Assembly: GCA_016213405.1 (NCBI GenBank) | Contig: JACRAM010000116.1 | Span: 123,132-187,131, forward strand | Length of the DNA stretch: 64,000 nucleotides | From: Bacteroidota bacterium | Lineage (GTDB): Bacteria > Bacteroidota > Bacteroidia > Palsa-948 | Reading direction: 5' to 3' | Part shown: positions 9,300 through 18,882 of the stretch, in pieces | Position numbering within the stretch: the first letter of the stretch is position 1 | Layout of the letters: the number at the start of each line of letters is the position of its first letter | Notes under the pieces: generated by a model | Told to the model about the DNA's origin: nothing | Databases searched by the model: none | The model's input: only the letters and a program-made list of their open reading frames with translations | Program-made: the position numbers and the translations under genes

Positions 9300-10519
9300 G
9301 CTGAGGCAAGATGTTGTTTGTCCGAAGGACTCCTTTCGGATAAGAATTCTAAAAGTTTACTTGTAACTTCATGACTGCTGAATTGTCTTTTTGCAAACTG
9401 ATAAGCATTGTCCCCTATAAGAGTAAAAAATATTTTTTCATTTATACATTTAGCAATTTTCTCTGCAAATGCTTCAGGAGTATCTGCAATCAGAATGTTT
9501 TGTCCGTCCTTGCAGGGAATTCCTTCCGCGCCAAGAGAGGTAGAGACGATTGTTTTTCCGAGTGCCATTCCTTCAATGATCTTCACTCTTATTCCGCTTC
9601 CCGAAAATAAAGGGACAATCATTATTCCTTTTGAGTTCATGAAATCATAGGCGTTTTCAACTTCGCCCACCACTACCAGATTTTTTGCTTCCGGTAATTT
9701 AATTTGGATTGCGTTTCTGCCTGCAATGTAGAATTTCAAATCGGGAAACTGAGAACTGATTTTTTGCCAGGTAGTTTTCAAAAACCATTCAAGGCCTTCC
9801 ACATTCGGCATCCAATCCAAAGCGCCAATGAAAAATACAGAAGGGAATTCCATTTTGCTTTTATCTGACTTTAGGATTGTTTCATCATAAGGAGCAGGAC
9901 AAACATGAATTGGCAGTTCACATCCGAACGATTTCAGCATTTGCGCATCACGCTCCGTAACAGAAGTCATCAAATCATATTTGTTCACGCGTTCGATTTC
10001 ATATTTCTTCAATTGCTTCGCGAGAATTTTCAGATAAGTTCTTTTGACAAAGCTTTTTTCGTTATCAGCAACCCGCTTCCAGATTTCATGTTCAATGTTG
10101 TGCGAGCGCATAGAAATTCTGGCTTCAGAAAATGTCCGGATGGTTTCCACATAAGGAGAAAGATAAAGTCCTTCGAGCTGAATGACATCAAATTCTTTCT
10201 GATGAAGGAGTTCAATCAGTTTATCATTATAAGCAGCGGAAATGAATCTTTCAATGTTGTAGGAGCGATTCTGCAAAAGGGTTATCAACGCTGAAAACGG
10301 TTTCACTTCATTGTCCACATCCACAGCAATCCAGTCAGCCAGCTTTTTTATTTCTTCGGGAAGATATTTTATATCGTAGGGATGCTTGGTAGTATTCATC
10401 GCCAGCAAGGTCACTTCATTTCCCAATACTGAAAATGCTTTTGTGTAATTGAAAATACCAATCGCACCTCCATCCTTTGGCGGATAGACAAACTTGTTGC
10501 ACAGCTGAAGTATTCTCAT
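9296..10519 (-). CDS. Family 4 glycosyltransferase (GT-B fold)
   Basis: This 407-residue protein starts MRILQLCNKFVYPPKDGGAIGI, the usual GT-B N-terminus with a Gly-rich acceptor loop. The C-terminal nucleotide-sugar domain has FIGALDWMPNVEGLEWFL, VPLFSGSGIRVKIIEGMALGKTIVSTSLGAEGI and the E(x7)E-like signature in that stretch. No membrane segment is visible. It overlaps both neighbours by four bases (ATGA), so it is translationally coupled in an lptF/G - GT4 - GT2 operon. A role in assembling a cell-surface glycan is inferred from context; sugar and acceptor are unknown. Confidence 0.9.
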   Translation of the reverse strand: MRILQLCNKFVYPPKDGGAIGIFNYTKAFSVLGNEVTLLAMNTTKHPYDIKYLPEEIKKLADWIAVDVDNEVKPFSALITLLQNRSYNIERFISAAYNDKLIELLHQKEFDVIQLEGLYLSPYVETIRTFSEARISMRSHNIEHEIWKRVADNEKSFVKRTYLKILAKQLKKYEIERVNKYDLMTSVTERDAQMLKSFGCELPIHVCPAPYDETILKSDKSKMEFPSVFFIGALDWMPNVEGLEWFLKTTWQKISSQFPDLKFYIAGRNAIQIKLPEAKNLVVVGEVENAYDFMNSKGIMIVPLFSGSGIRVKIIEGMALGKTIVSTSLGAEGIPCKDGQNILIADTPEAFAEKIAKCINEKIFFTLIGDNAYQFAKRQFSSHEVTSKLLEFLSERSPSDKQHLASA

Positions 10520-11994
10520 TTTCTTTTCCGGAAGAGTTTTTGAAATGGCCTCAGGTAGGAATCAGTATCAAATAAAGCGGAATCAGAAGTTGCTTTCCGG
10601 GTAAGAAAAATTCCGAGGGGAAGCGTGACAACAGTGGCAATCCACATTCCAAGATATGGAGGAAGAGCACCTTCTTCGGACATTTTTTCTCCGGTAATAG
10701 TCACCACCCAGAATAAAATAAATATAATAACAGAAACCACCACAGGCATTCCTAATCCTCCCTTGCGGATAATAGCTCCAAGTGGTGCGCCAACAAAAAA
10801 TAAAATCAGACAGGCAATCGAGAGAGTAAACTTTTTATGCCACTCAACCTTCAGCTTTATGATAGGTCTGTCATAATTTTCCATTTCACCAAGCAAGCTT
10901 TCTATATAATATTTTTTACTTCTTGCCATAGTCAATGCCATGTCAATCAAACGCTCTTTGCTCATTTTTTCCTCAGAAGTATTTTGGGTAATTAATGGAA
11001 CATTCGGTGAGCGGTGCATCCCGAAGCGGCTATTGCTGAAATGTCTGCTTGTGTCTGACGGATTTGTTGTTGAAACCTGCGAAGTGGAGGTCTTGAATAT
11101 TTTATTTTCAGAAAGCATTTCACCGAAGTTTTTTTTGAAATCAGAAATTCTTTTTTCTTTATCTGTTATTGTGGAGTCAATCATTTCTTCGATCTGCTGT
11201 AGGTTCAGCATCTCGTAGCTTGATTTGAATAATTCTTCTTCGCTGCGCACAAGGCGTAATCCTGATAAATCAAACCGCACTGTTTGTTCCTTGAATTTGC
11301 TTCGCACAAGAGGATAATTGTTTTCACCTTTTGAATCCGTCATTTCCTCATAACTGGTTCCGTTGAAAAGCTGAATGATTAAAAATTCTTTACCAGGAGT
11401 CATTTCAAGGTTGCCTGATTCGGCTGTAATTACTTTATTGTTTCCTGCATTTTGAGTATGGTCATAAATCATAATGTCATGACAGGTTGTTCCGTCATCA
11501 TCTTTTTTCTCCACGCGAATCGTGTAACCGTCAATGCCATTATAAAAAACGCCCTCCTTGATATTAAGCGCAGGTTTTTTCTGCTGAATGTCATAAATAA
11601 GGGAGCGCATTTTCAAGTTGATGAACGGAAGCATATTGTTGGAAAAGAAAAAAGCTCCTACGCTTGTGAGGAACGCAACCAGTATCAGCGGAAACATGAT
11701 TTTTTGAAGCGATATGCCCGAAGATTTCAGGGCAACTAATTCAAACTGCTCGCCAAGATTTCCAAACGTCATTAGCGAAGAAAGAAGAATTGCCAGGGGA
11801 AGAGCCAGCGGGAACATGGAAAGTGCTGCATAGAAAAAAAGTTCGACCAGCGTGCGAGTTTCCAGTCCTTTGCCGATTAAATCATCCACATATTTCCAGA
11901 GGAACTGGAGGAAAAGAACGAATACAGCAATGAAAAAGGTCATCAGGAATGGACCGATGTATGAGAAAATAATATACCTGTTCAGTGTTCGCAT
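10516..11994 (-). CDS. LptF/LptG-type permease of LPS export
   Basis: This 492-residue inner-membrane protein has three N-terminal membrane helices (about residues 10-115, with ALPLAILLSSLMTFGNLGEQFELVALKSSGIS, the YjgP/YjgQ hallmark), a long periplasmic beta-jellyroll region (about residues 120-385) and three C-terminal helices. In the Lpt system LptF and LptG form the transmembrane channel that extracts lipopolysaccharide for the periplasmic bridge. The periplasmic part carries an extra Ser/Asn-rich stretch (about residues 300-340). Only one such gene is present, so I cannot say whether it is LptF or LptG. It heads the operon with the two glycosyltransferases. Confidence 0.9.
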   Translation of the reverse strand: MRTLNRYIIFSYIGPFLMTFFIAVFVLFLQFLWKYVDDLIGKGLETRTLVELFFYAALSMFPLALPLAILLSSLMTFGNLGEQFELVALKSSGISLQKIMFPLILVAFLTSVGAFFFSNNMLPFINLKMRSLIYDIQQKKPALNIKEGVFYNGIDGYTIRVEKKDDDGTTCHDIMIYDHTQNAGNNKVITAESGNLEMTPGKEFLIIQLFNGTSYEEMTDSKGENNYPLVRSKFKEQTVRFDLSGLRLVRSEEELFKSSYEMLNLQQIEEMIDSTITDKEKRISDFKKNFGEMLSENKIFKTSTSQVSTTNPSDTSRHFSNSRFGMHRSPNVPLITQNTSEEKMSKERLIDMALTMARSKKYYIESLLGEMENYDRPIIKLKVEWHKKFTLSIACLILFFVGAPLGAIIRKGGLGMPVVVSVIIFILFWVVTITGEKMSEEGALPPYLGMWIATVVTLPLGIFLTRKATSDSALFDTDSYLRPFQKLFRKRK

Positions 11995-12074
11995 GGTACG
12001 GATAACGAATGTTTACGAATTTACGAATATAGTTTCATTCGTATATTCGCCAACGAATCCTGCATAAGGAAATT

Positions 12075-12824
12075 ATGAAGAAAGGAAAAAAAATAGTTGT
12101 GGTACTTCCTGCCTACAATGCTGAACTTACTTTAAAGCAGACCTATGATGAAATTCCTTTTGACATTGTTGATGATGTGGTGCTGGTAGATGATTGCAGC
12201 AGCGATAAAACAGTGGAAGTGGCAAAGCAGATTGGGATCAAGCATGTGATTCGCCACGAAAAGAACAAGGGGTATGGTGGTAATCAGAAAACCTGCTATG
12301 ATAAAGCACTTTCTCTCGGTGCGGATATTGTCATTATGCTTCATCCCGATTACCAGTACACGCCCATGCTTATTCCTTCCATGGCGAATATTATTGTGAA
12401 TGATTTGTATGAAGTGGTGCTGGGTTCACGGATTTTGGGGAAGGGCGCGCTGCAAGGTGGAATGCCGATTTATAAATATATCTTCAACCGCTTTCTCACT
12501 TTTGCCGAAAATATTTTGCTGAATCAAAAGCTTTCCGAATATCATACCGGCTATCGAGCATTTTCAAAAAAGATATTAGAGAAAATAAATTACCACGCAA
12601 ATTCAGATGATTTCGTTTTCGATAACCAGATGCTTTCCCAGATTATTTTTGCCGGCTATGAAATTGCGGAAGTTACCTGCCCGACAAAATATTTTAAAGA
12701 TGCATCTTCCATCAACTTCAGCAGAAGTATGAAGTACGGTATGGGAGTGATGGGAGTTTCCTTCCTGCATTTCTTCTGCAAAATGGGTTTGATGAAATCG
12801 GAGATGTATAAGTTGAGGAGTTAG
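12075..12824 (+). CDS. Family 2 glycosyltransferase, DPM1-like
   Basis: This 249-residue single-domain GT2 has VVVLPAYNAELTLKQTYDEI at the N-terminus, LVDDCSSDKT for the nucleotide, HPDYQY in the DxD position, and FVFDNQML later. It lacks membrane helices. This short, soluble form resembles dolichyl- or undecaprenyl-phosphate sugar transferases (DPM1/Alg5 type), which load a sugar on a lipid carrier. The specific sugar cannot be told. It is divergent from the lptF/G operon, with a 75-bp gap made of ACGAATTTACGAAT words that also fold on themselves. It ends 27 bases before the convergent FG-GAP gene. Confidence 0.9.
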   Translation: MKKGKKIVVVLPAYNAELTLKQTYDEIPFDIVDDVVLVDDCSSDKTVEVAKQIGIKHVIRHEKNKGYGGNQKTCYDKALSLGADIVIMLHPDYQYTPMLIPSMANIIVNDLYEVVLGSRILGKGALQGGMPIYKYIFNRFLTFAENILLNQKLSEYHTGYRAFSKKILEKINYHANSDDFVFDNQMLSQIIFAGYEIAEVTCPTKYFKDASSINFSRSMKYGMGVMGVSFLHFFCKMGLMKSEMYKLRS

Positions 12825-12851
12825 CCCCAACCCGAAAGGGGGAAAAACAAA

Positions 12852-15173
12852 TTATCTTATCAGAATAAGTTTCTTTGTTCTGCTGAATTTTTCTCCGGTT
12901 ACTTTGCAAAAATATATTCCATTGGGTTGAGAAGAAAGGTCAATGGTAATTGGTAATCGGTAATCAGTAATTGGTGAAGTGTAAACTTTTTCTCCAAGCA
13001 TATTATGAATTTCAATACCAATTACCGAATACTGATTACTGATTACTTGTATTTGTCCGTTAGTAGGATTCGGGTAGATTGAAAAATCAAAAGTAGGTGA
13101 ATTTATTTCAGCAATAGATGTTGTGGTTGTATCTCCCAGATAAAAGGCAACTCCTCCGCAGTAATTTCCTATTACTAAATCCATCAGTCCGTCTCCTGTA
13201 ATGTCTTTGCCGGTAACTGTCATTCGCATGCCCTCCCAGATGCTCATATACATGGAATCAACATAAGTAAAGTTTCCATTTAGATTTCCATCAATGTTTT
13301 TATAATACCAGAGCCAGCCCTGTAGAGGATAATTTCTGTTTGCTTCGCTGCCGATAATCATCCTGTAACTTCCTGCGCTGTCATACATGAACGGAACGCT
13401 GTAGCCCGTGCAGCAGGGTTTCAACACATCCACTCCGCCAAAGGAAGTTGTAACAAGCGAGTAGGAGGGTGTGGTAGAAGTTCCTATGTTTTTATAGTAA
13501 TTAATATTTCCTGTGCGCTCTCCAATAATTAAATCCAGATCTCCATCGCGGTCGGCATCTATCAGCTGAGGTGTTGCGTTACTGCCTATGTCAATTGGCG
13601 TGCCTGTGTTATCAGGATAGTTAAGAACGGGAAGAGTTGTAAAAACTGCGGGACCGGTGTTTCCTGTGTTTTGAAAATAATGAATCTTGCCATCGTAATC
13701 CCCGATAAACATATCAGCATCTCCATCGCCATCAACATCTCCGAACGTAAGATGTTTGCTTGAAGAAGCGGGAAGAAGTGAGGACAGGTTTGCATAATCA
13801 GCAGTGACAAAATTAAATTCAGGAGAAGACAGTGTTCCGTTATTTTTATAAGCGGTCACATTGTATTTATAGGAAAAAGGACAACTATCGCGCATCACAT
13901 CATAGTTGGAGATAAGCAAGTCGGTAAGTCCGTCATTATCGAAATCAAAAAACACGGGGTCTGCTCCTTCGCCCACATCAATCATTTCATCCTGAAAAAG
14001 TTTTCTGTTTTTGCGAATGAATACGGGGGCATTGTCTGTGCCTGTATTTTCATAGTACCAAATACTTTCGTTGTTTATGGAACCGCTTGGCGAACTCGGA
14101 GAAACAATGAGGTCGCGCTTGTTATCATTATTCACATCAACAAAATAGGCGCAGGGAAAAGAAGTAATGTTGATGGGAGTTGAACCGGCAGGAAAATTAT
14201 TTGTAACAGAGGTCATGTTTGCAGCAGACGGAGTGCCGCCATTGGTGAGAAAGGAGGGCGTGCAGCATCCGAGCTGACCGAGGTAAAATTCTTTATCGCC
14301 ATCGGCATCCATATCTAAACATAAAAGGCAGGAGCCGCCATTATCCAAAGCAGTTCGGTTGTCATTCGGTTGTTTGTATGGCGATTGAATTACTATTGGA
14401 TTACTATTGTCTGGCTGCAGTTGGTTTCCCATTCGGCAGGAACTCAACACTGCGGTGCAGGAGGCGCTGCTTTCTGTGAAATTTCCCCAGCATCCGTTTG
14501 TGTCTAGCTGAAAAATCAAACTGTCGCAGCCGTAGCCCATCTCTTGGGATTTGTTGATATGATAATCAACCGTCCAGCCGCCAATTAAAAAAACAAGAAC
14601 GTCTAAATCGCCATCACCATCAATATCGTCAATAGCAGGCAATCCCTGCGGGCTGGTATAGATGTTTGCAACCAGTGGACCGAAGTCAGAAAGGTTGGTT
14701 TTTACAAGAGAGAATTGCAGGTTGGGAGACGTTGAAACATTTTTATACACGCGTATGCCGCTGGGGAAAGCATAGTTATAAGTGAAAATATCTTTCAGCC
14801 CATCGCAGTTGTAATCAATCAGGAGTACCCAGCTTTCAAGGTGAGGGAATTGCGATTGATATTGCTGGGCATGAGTGTAATCAACTTTGTTTGGCGTGCC
14901 GCCATTGAGGTAGGTGGTGATTTTGTTTCCTGTTCGGTCAAAAACAAAAAGGTCTTTGATACCGTCAAAGTTCAAGTCAATATCGGAGAACTGGCAGAAG
15001 TTATGCCCGCCCACCCAGGGAAATTTAAGTGTGTCGGTTCCGTTGTAAACAGGAATGGTGTCTGTGCGGATGTAATAGGGTTGTGAGAATGAAAATGTGC
15101 TGATGAACAAATGAGCCGATAGGCTGATGCAATAGCAATTTAGAATTAGAGATTTATGATACTGGGTTTTCAT
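12852..15173 (-). CDS. Secreted FG-GAP/VCBS-repeat protein with T9SS sorting domain
   Basis: This 773-residue protein has a signal peptide (about 1-30). At least nine calcium-loop repeats of the FG-GAP/VCBS type follow (for example DLNFDGIKDLFVFDRTGN, DIDGDGDLDVLVF, DVDGDGDADMFIGDYDG, DADRDGDLDLIIGERTGN), forming integrin-like propeller blades. The tail from about residue 690 (IYPNPTNGQIQVI ... KKLILIR) is a T9SS type A domain. Two parts of the tail, ISNQYSVIGIEI and ITDYRLPITIDL, are encoded by GTAATCAGTAATTGG words identical in style to intergenic repeats. A calcium-stabilised surface or secreted protein is expected. Confidence 0.9.
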   Translation of the reverse strand: MKTQYHKSLILNCYCISLSAHLFISTFSFSQPYYIRTDTIPVYNGTDTLKFPWVGGHNFCQFSDIDLNFDGIKDLFVFDRTGNKITTYLNGGTPNKVDYTHAQQYQSQFPHLESWVLLIDYNCDGLKDIFTYNYAFPSGIRVYKNVSTSPNLQFSLVKTNLSDFGPLVANIYTSPQGLPAIDDIDGDGDLDVLVFLIGGWTVDYHINKSQEMGYGCDSLIFQLDTNGCWGNFTESSASCTAVLSSCRMGNQLQPDNSNPIVIQSPYKQPNDNRTALDNGGSCLLCLDMDADGDKEFYLGQLGCCTPSFLTNGGTPSAANMTSVTNNFPAGSTPINITSFPCAYFVDVNNDNKRDLIVSPSSPSGSINNESIWYYENTGTDNAPVFIRKNRKLFQDEMIDVGEGADPVFFDFDNDGLTDLLISNYDVMRDSCPFSYKYNVTAYKNNGTLSSPEFNFVTADYANLSSLLPASSSKHLTFGDVDGDGDADMFIGDYDGKIHYFQNTGNTGPAVFTTLPVLNYPDNTGTPIDIGSNATPQLIDADRDGDLDLIIGERTGNINYYKNIGTSTTPSYSLVTTSFGGVDVLKPCCTGYSVPFMYDSAGSYRMIIGSEANRNYPLQGWLWYYKNIDGNLNGNFTYVDSMYMSIWEGMRMTVTGKDITGDGLMDLVIGNYCGGVAFYLGDTTTTSIAEINSPTFDFSIYPNPTNGQIQVISNQYSVIGIEIHNMLGEKVYTSPITDYRLPITIDLSSQPNGIYFCKVTGEKFSRTKKLILIR

Positions 15174-15417
15174 TGGCTAATTTGCTAATCTTCAAATCGG
15201 CTAATTGATTTTCTTCATTGAACGAAGATACGGGAATTTGATTTAACTTTTTATTCCAAGGTAACACAGATTCCCTTTGTTTCGGATTTATATAAAAAAA
15301 ATAAACTGGTAAAATATATTCATAAAATATCTCCAAATAAAATTTAAACAGGTACTAAATATTATTATAAATAATTATTACAAATTTAAAGACAATAATG
15401 CAAAAGCAAGTATTCAG

Positions 15418-16155
15418 CTACTTCAGCTTGAACTCAACCTTCATTTCGTAGCGCAGTTTTATTTTCTGAAAATTAGGTCCTGAAGAATTATCACCTTCCA
15501 TATTCATTGCAGTCTGGCTCACCACATTGCTGTTGCTATATGCGTTTGAATAATAACCGGTATAACTATTTTCAATTTCCTGAATAAGCAATGCCTCGCC
15601 TATTTCTTCGCCAATGCTTTTTGCCAGGTATTCAGCTTTTGCTTTGCTGGCAATAAGCGCTTTGGTTTTTACATCTTTGCGAAATTGCTCAATGTCGCTA
15701 TGCGAAGTTTTACTGATGTTGAAATTATCTATTGCATTTTCATTTAAACCCGATACTATTTTATCCAGCTTGTCAGTTGAACTTACTTTTACAGCATACG
15801 AAATAGAACCCATAAAATCAGGTTCAGACTTGCGCCTTTTGTACCAGTAATAATCCCATCGCTCATTTCCGGTATAGCTGGATATGCTGATGTTGCTGTC
15901 CGCCACGCCTGCTTCTTTGCAGAGTGCAAGAAAATCTGTTTTAATGGTTTCAAGTTTTATTTTTTTCTTTGAAGCATCCAGGTATTCTTTCAGGGTGAAG
16001 GTCATATAAATCTCATTGGGAACAAATTCCATTTCAGCACTGCCTGTAACATCAATTTTCTTGGGCGATTCTGATTTGTTATCACAGCAATTGCAGGAAA
16101 TTAAAACGGCAGACAAAAAGGCGGTGAGCATTAAAATGAATGATTTGTTTTTCAT
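15418..16155 (-). CDS. SIMPL-domain (DUF541) lipoprotein
   Basis: This 245-residue protein begins with a lipoprotein signal peptide (lipobox VLISC at about residues 17-21). The SIMPL domain spans about residues 35-240: IDVTGSAEMEFVPNEIYMTFTL at the start, an oxidised-loop region, KTKALIASKAKAEYLAKSIG in the second half. Family members are periplasmic or outer-membrane proteins (for example the E. coli YggE type, linked with oxidative stress), but the mechanism is poorly known. The 15174-15417 gap upstream of the FG-GAP gene is AT-rich with no visible gene. Confidence 0.85.
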   Translation of the reverse strand: MKNKSFILMLTAFLSAVLISCNCCDNKSESPKKIDVTGSAEMEFVPNEIYMTFTLKEYLDASKKKIKLETIKTDFLALCKEAGVADSNISISSYTGNERWDYYWYKRRKSEPDFMGSISYAVKVSSTDKLDKIVSGLNENAIDNFNISKTSHSDIEQFRKDVKTKALIASKAKAEYLAKSIGEEIGEALLIQEIENSYTGYYSNAYSNSNVVSQTAMNMEGDNSSGPNFQKIKLRYEMKVEFKLK

Positions 16156-16276
16156 GGCGATAGTTTATTTTAAAATGTTAATGAAGCAAATGTAAAATTA
16201 ATCAGTTAATGCTGGGAGGAGATAGAAGCTGAGATTGTGGTGGTAGAAGATATAGCCCCAAAGAGGGTGCCGTAGA

Positions 16277-18853
16277 TTAAAGTTCCCCCAGATTATACCC
16301 AATCGTAAAATGGAATTGTGATTTTTGCATACCGGGGCGGAAGGGCACATCGTCAAACCTCCAGCCATAATCAAAGCCCAGCATTCCGAACATAGGCAAA
16401 AAGAACCGGATGCCGATTCCGGCAGATCGTTTCACATCAAAGGGTTTGAAATCACGCACGGATGCCCATGAGTTGCCCGCTTCGGCAAAAGCAAGCCCGT
16501 AAATGGTGGCGCTGGGGTTGAGCGAAATAGGATAGCGCAGTTCAGCCGTGTATTTTACAATGGAGGCGGCTCCCACGTTGCTCGTTGGTTTTTTGTAATC
16601 GAAAACTTCACCGTCATCGTATCCGCGCAGGGCAATGATTTCTCTTCCGTCTAACGGATTGTAGCCCGTGAGTCCGCTTCCTCCCAGAAAGAATCTTTCA
16701 AAAGGAGTTATTCCTAAATCTTTATTGTAATAGCCCAGCCAGCCATAGCCGAAACGTGTGTATAATACCAGTTTGTCTACAATTCTGGTATACCATGCTG
16801 AAGTGAATTTGAATTTGTAATATTCAATCCATTTGTATTTTTTGCTGTCGGCAAGATCGGCATAATTAATATCTTTTCCCTGCACATCGCGCTTCCAGAT
16901 GGAGTAGGGTAAGGTTGCCTGCCCTGAGAATAACAGTTGCGAGCCGCTCTTCGGATAGATCAGATCATCCACCGAGTTGCGCGAAAGGGTGTATTTAAAA
17001 TTCAGATTGTTGGAGAAGCCATCGGTGAAAGTAAAAACGCTGCGATAATTCTTGAGCGCATAATACTGGTAGTTGATTTCATACTGCGCCTGAAAAAAAT
17101 CATCCGGAACTTTTTTTCTTCTTCCAAGCCCTGCCGACATTCCCCATATATCCAGTTCGCCAAACTGCGTATCTGATTTTGTTCTTCCGTTGGTGATGCG
17201 GTTCACGTAAGGCGTTAAGCTGAGCGAGTTTGGTTTTTTTCCTCCCCACCATGGCTCGGTGAACGACATGTTGAGCGACTGGTAATATGCACCGTTTGAT
17301 TGGGCGCGTATGCTCAAACGCTGTCCATCGCCCGTAGGAAGCGGCTGCCATGCTCCTTTCTTAAAAAAGTTTCGTGCCGAAAAATTTCCAAACGTTACCC
17401 CGAGCGAGCCCACCACCCTGTTCTGCCCAAAACCGCCTGAGAGTTCCAACTGGTCAGATGATTTTTCTTCCACCACATATTCAATGTCCACCGTTCCGTT
17501 TTCAGGATGAGGAGTGGGGTTGACACCCATTTTTTCCGTGTCGAAATATCCGAGTATGGAAAGTTCGCGCTGCGAGCGTATGACATCGCTCCTGCGGAAC
17601 AATTGTCCCGGGCGGGTGTGGAGTTCCCGCATAATCACATGGTCATTCGTTTTTGTATTTCCTTTTATGGTTATCTTATTAATGGTTGCCTGTTTGCCTT
17701 CGTAAATCCGTATTTCCATGTCAATGGAATCGCCTTCCACCAGAACTTCTACGGGTGTTACCTGAAAAAACAAATAGCCGTCATCCATGTACAAAGAACT
17801 GACATCGGTTCCGTTTGGATTTCCGAACAAACGCGATTCAAGCAATGACTGGTTGAACACATCGCCTTTTTTAACGCCCAGATTTTTGTCCAGCTCTTTG
17901 GATGAATATTTTGAATTGCCCACCCAGGTGATGTTGCGGAAATAATATTTTTTGCCTTCGTTCACAAAAAGGTCGATGCCGATGAAGCGGCTGCCAATTT
18001 TGTAAATGGTGTCTTTGGTAATTGTCGCATCACGATAACCTTTACCCAGATATTTCTCAATCACTTTTTTCTTGTCTTCTTCGTATTTTGATTCAAGGAG
18101 CGTGTGTGAATTGAAAATGGCGTACCAGCGTTTGCGCCTTGTTTCTTTCATGGCTCTTCTCAGCTTTCCGCTCTTAATGCTTGTGTTGCCGTGAAATTCC
18201 ACTTCCCTGATTCTGACTTTCTGCCCTTTGTTCACTTTGATGTAAAGAATCACACTGTTCGCAAGAGCGCTGTCTTTTTCCTGAGCAACCACCACGGTGG
18301 CGTTCATGTATCCTTTATCCACCAGGTGATCGAGCGTTATTTGTTTTGTGGTTACCACCAGGTTTTCAGTTACCACCTTTCCGCGGTTGAGGTTGAGTTT
18401 TTCTTTCAGGTCATCCGCTTCTCCCTTCTTCAAACCTTTGAAAGAAAACTTGGAAAGGCGCGGACGCTCCTTTACCTGTATTTCGATAAAAATATTTTTG
18501 CCCTGAATCTTTGTCGCAACAATTTTCACATCCTCAAAAAAACCTTCTTTCCATAAGTTTTTGATGGCGGTGGAGGTAGCATCTCCCGGAATTTTTATTT
18601 TATCTCCCACGTATAATCCCGCCATGGAAAGAAGCACGCTGTTGTCGAGCGAGCCGGCTCCTGAAATAGTTACGCCTGCAATTTCATATTCTACGGGCTT
18701 TGAGTAATCAACAGAAATAGTGTCGGAAGAAATCAGTTGCTGAGCATGGCAAGTGTTGAGTATTGAGTAGTGAGTATTGAGAAGAAGGAAAAAGAAAAGG
18801 ACTTTTTTCACGGTAGATTTTCTATTTAAATGCAATTGTAACGACATAAACAA
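16277..18853 (-). CDS. bamA: Outer membrane protein assembly factor BamA
   Basis: This 858-residue protein is the Omp85 insertase that folds beta-barrel proteins into the outer membrane. A signal peptide (ending CHAQ at about residue 38) is followed by five POTRA domains (about residues 55-480) and a 16-strand barrel (about 490-858), with LRGYDDGEV at the conserved VRGF-like loop motif and a terminal aromatic strand (FHFTIGYNLGEL). ATG at 18853 is used; ATG at 18847 is equally possible. Part of the signal peptide (NTHYSILNT) is encoded by GAGTATTGAGTAGTGAGT words of the intergenic repeat type. It lies 29 bases downstream of uppS on the same strand, a pairing common in Bacteroidota. Confidence 0.95.
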   Translation of the reverse strand: MFMSLQLHLNRKSTVKKVLFFFLLLNTHYSILNTCHAQQLISSDTISVDYSKPVEYEIAGVTISGAGSLDNSVLLSMAGLYVGDKIKIPGDATSTAIKNLWKEGFFEDVKIVATKIQGKNIFIEIQVKERPRLSKFSFKGLKKGEADDLKEKLNLNRGKVVTENLVVTTKQITLDHLVDKGYMNATVVVAQEKDSALANSVILYIKVNKGQKVRIREVEFHGNTSIKSGKLRRAMKETRRKRWYAIFNSHTLLESKYEEDKKKVIEKYLGKGYRDATITKDTIYKIGSRFIGIDLFVNEGKKYYFRNITWVGNSKYSSKELDKNLGVKKGDVFNQSLLESRLFGNPNGTDVSSLYMDDGYLFFQVTPVEVLVEGDSIDMEIRIYEGKQATINKITIKGNTKTNDHVIMRELHTRPGQLFRRSDVIRSQRELSILGYFDTEKMGVNPTPHPENGTVDIEYVVEEKSSDQLELSGGFGQNRVVGSLGVTFGNFSARNFFKKGAWQPLPTGDGQRLSIRAQSNGAYYQSLNMSFTEPWWGGKKPNSLSLTPYVNRITNGRTKSDTQFGELDIWGMSAGLGRRKKVPDDFFQAQYEINYQYYALKNYRSVFTFTDGFSNNLNFKYTLSRNSVDDLIYPKSGSQLLFSGQATLPYSIWKRDVQGKDINYADLADSKKYKWIEYYKFKFTSAWYTRIVDKLVLYTRFGYGWLGYYNKDLGITPFERFFLGGSGLTGYNPLDGREIIALRGYDDGEVFDYKKPTSNVGAASIVKYTAELRYPISLNPSATIYGLAFAEAGNSWASVRDFKPFDVKRSAGIGIRFFLPMFGMLGFDYGWRFDDVPFRPGMQKSQFHFTIGYNLGEL

Positions 18854-18882
18854 AATAATATTTTCTGCGCGTACCCAATACC

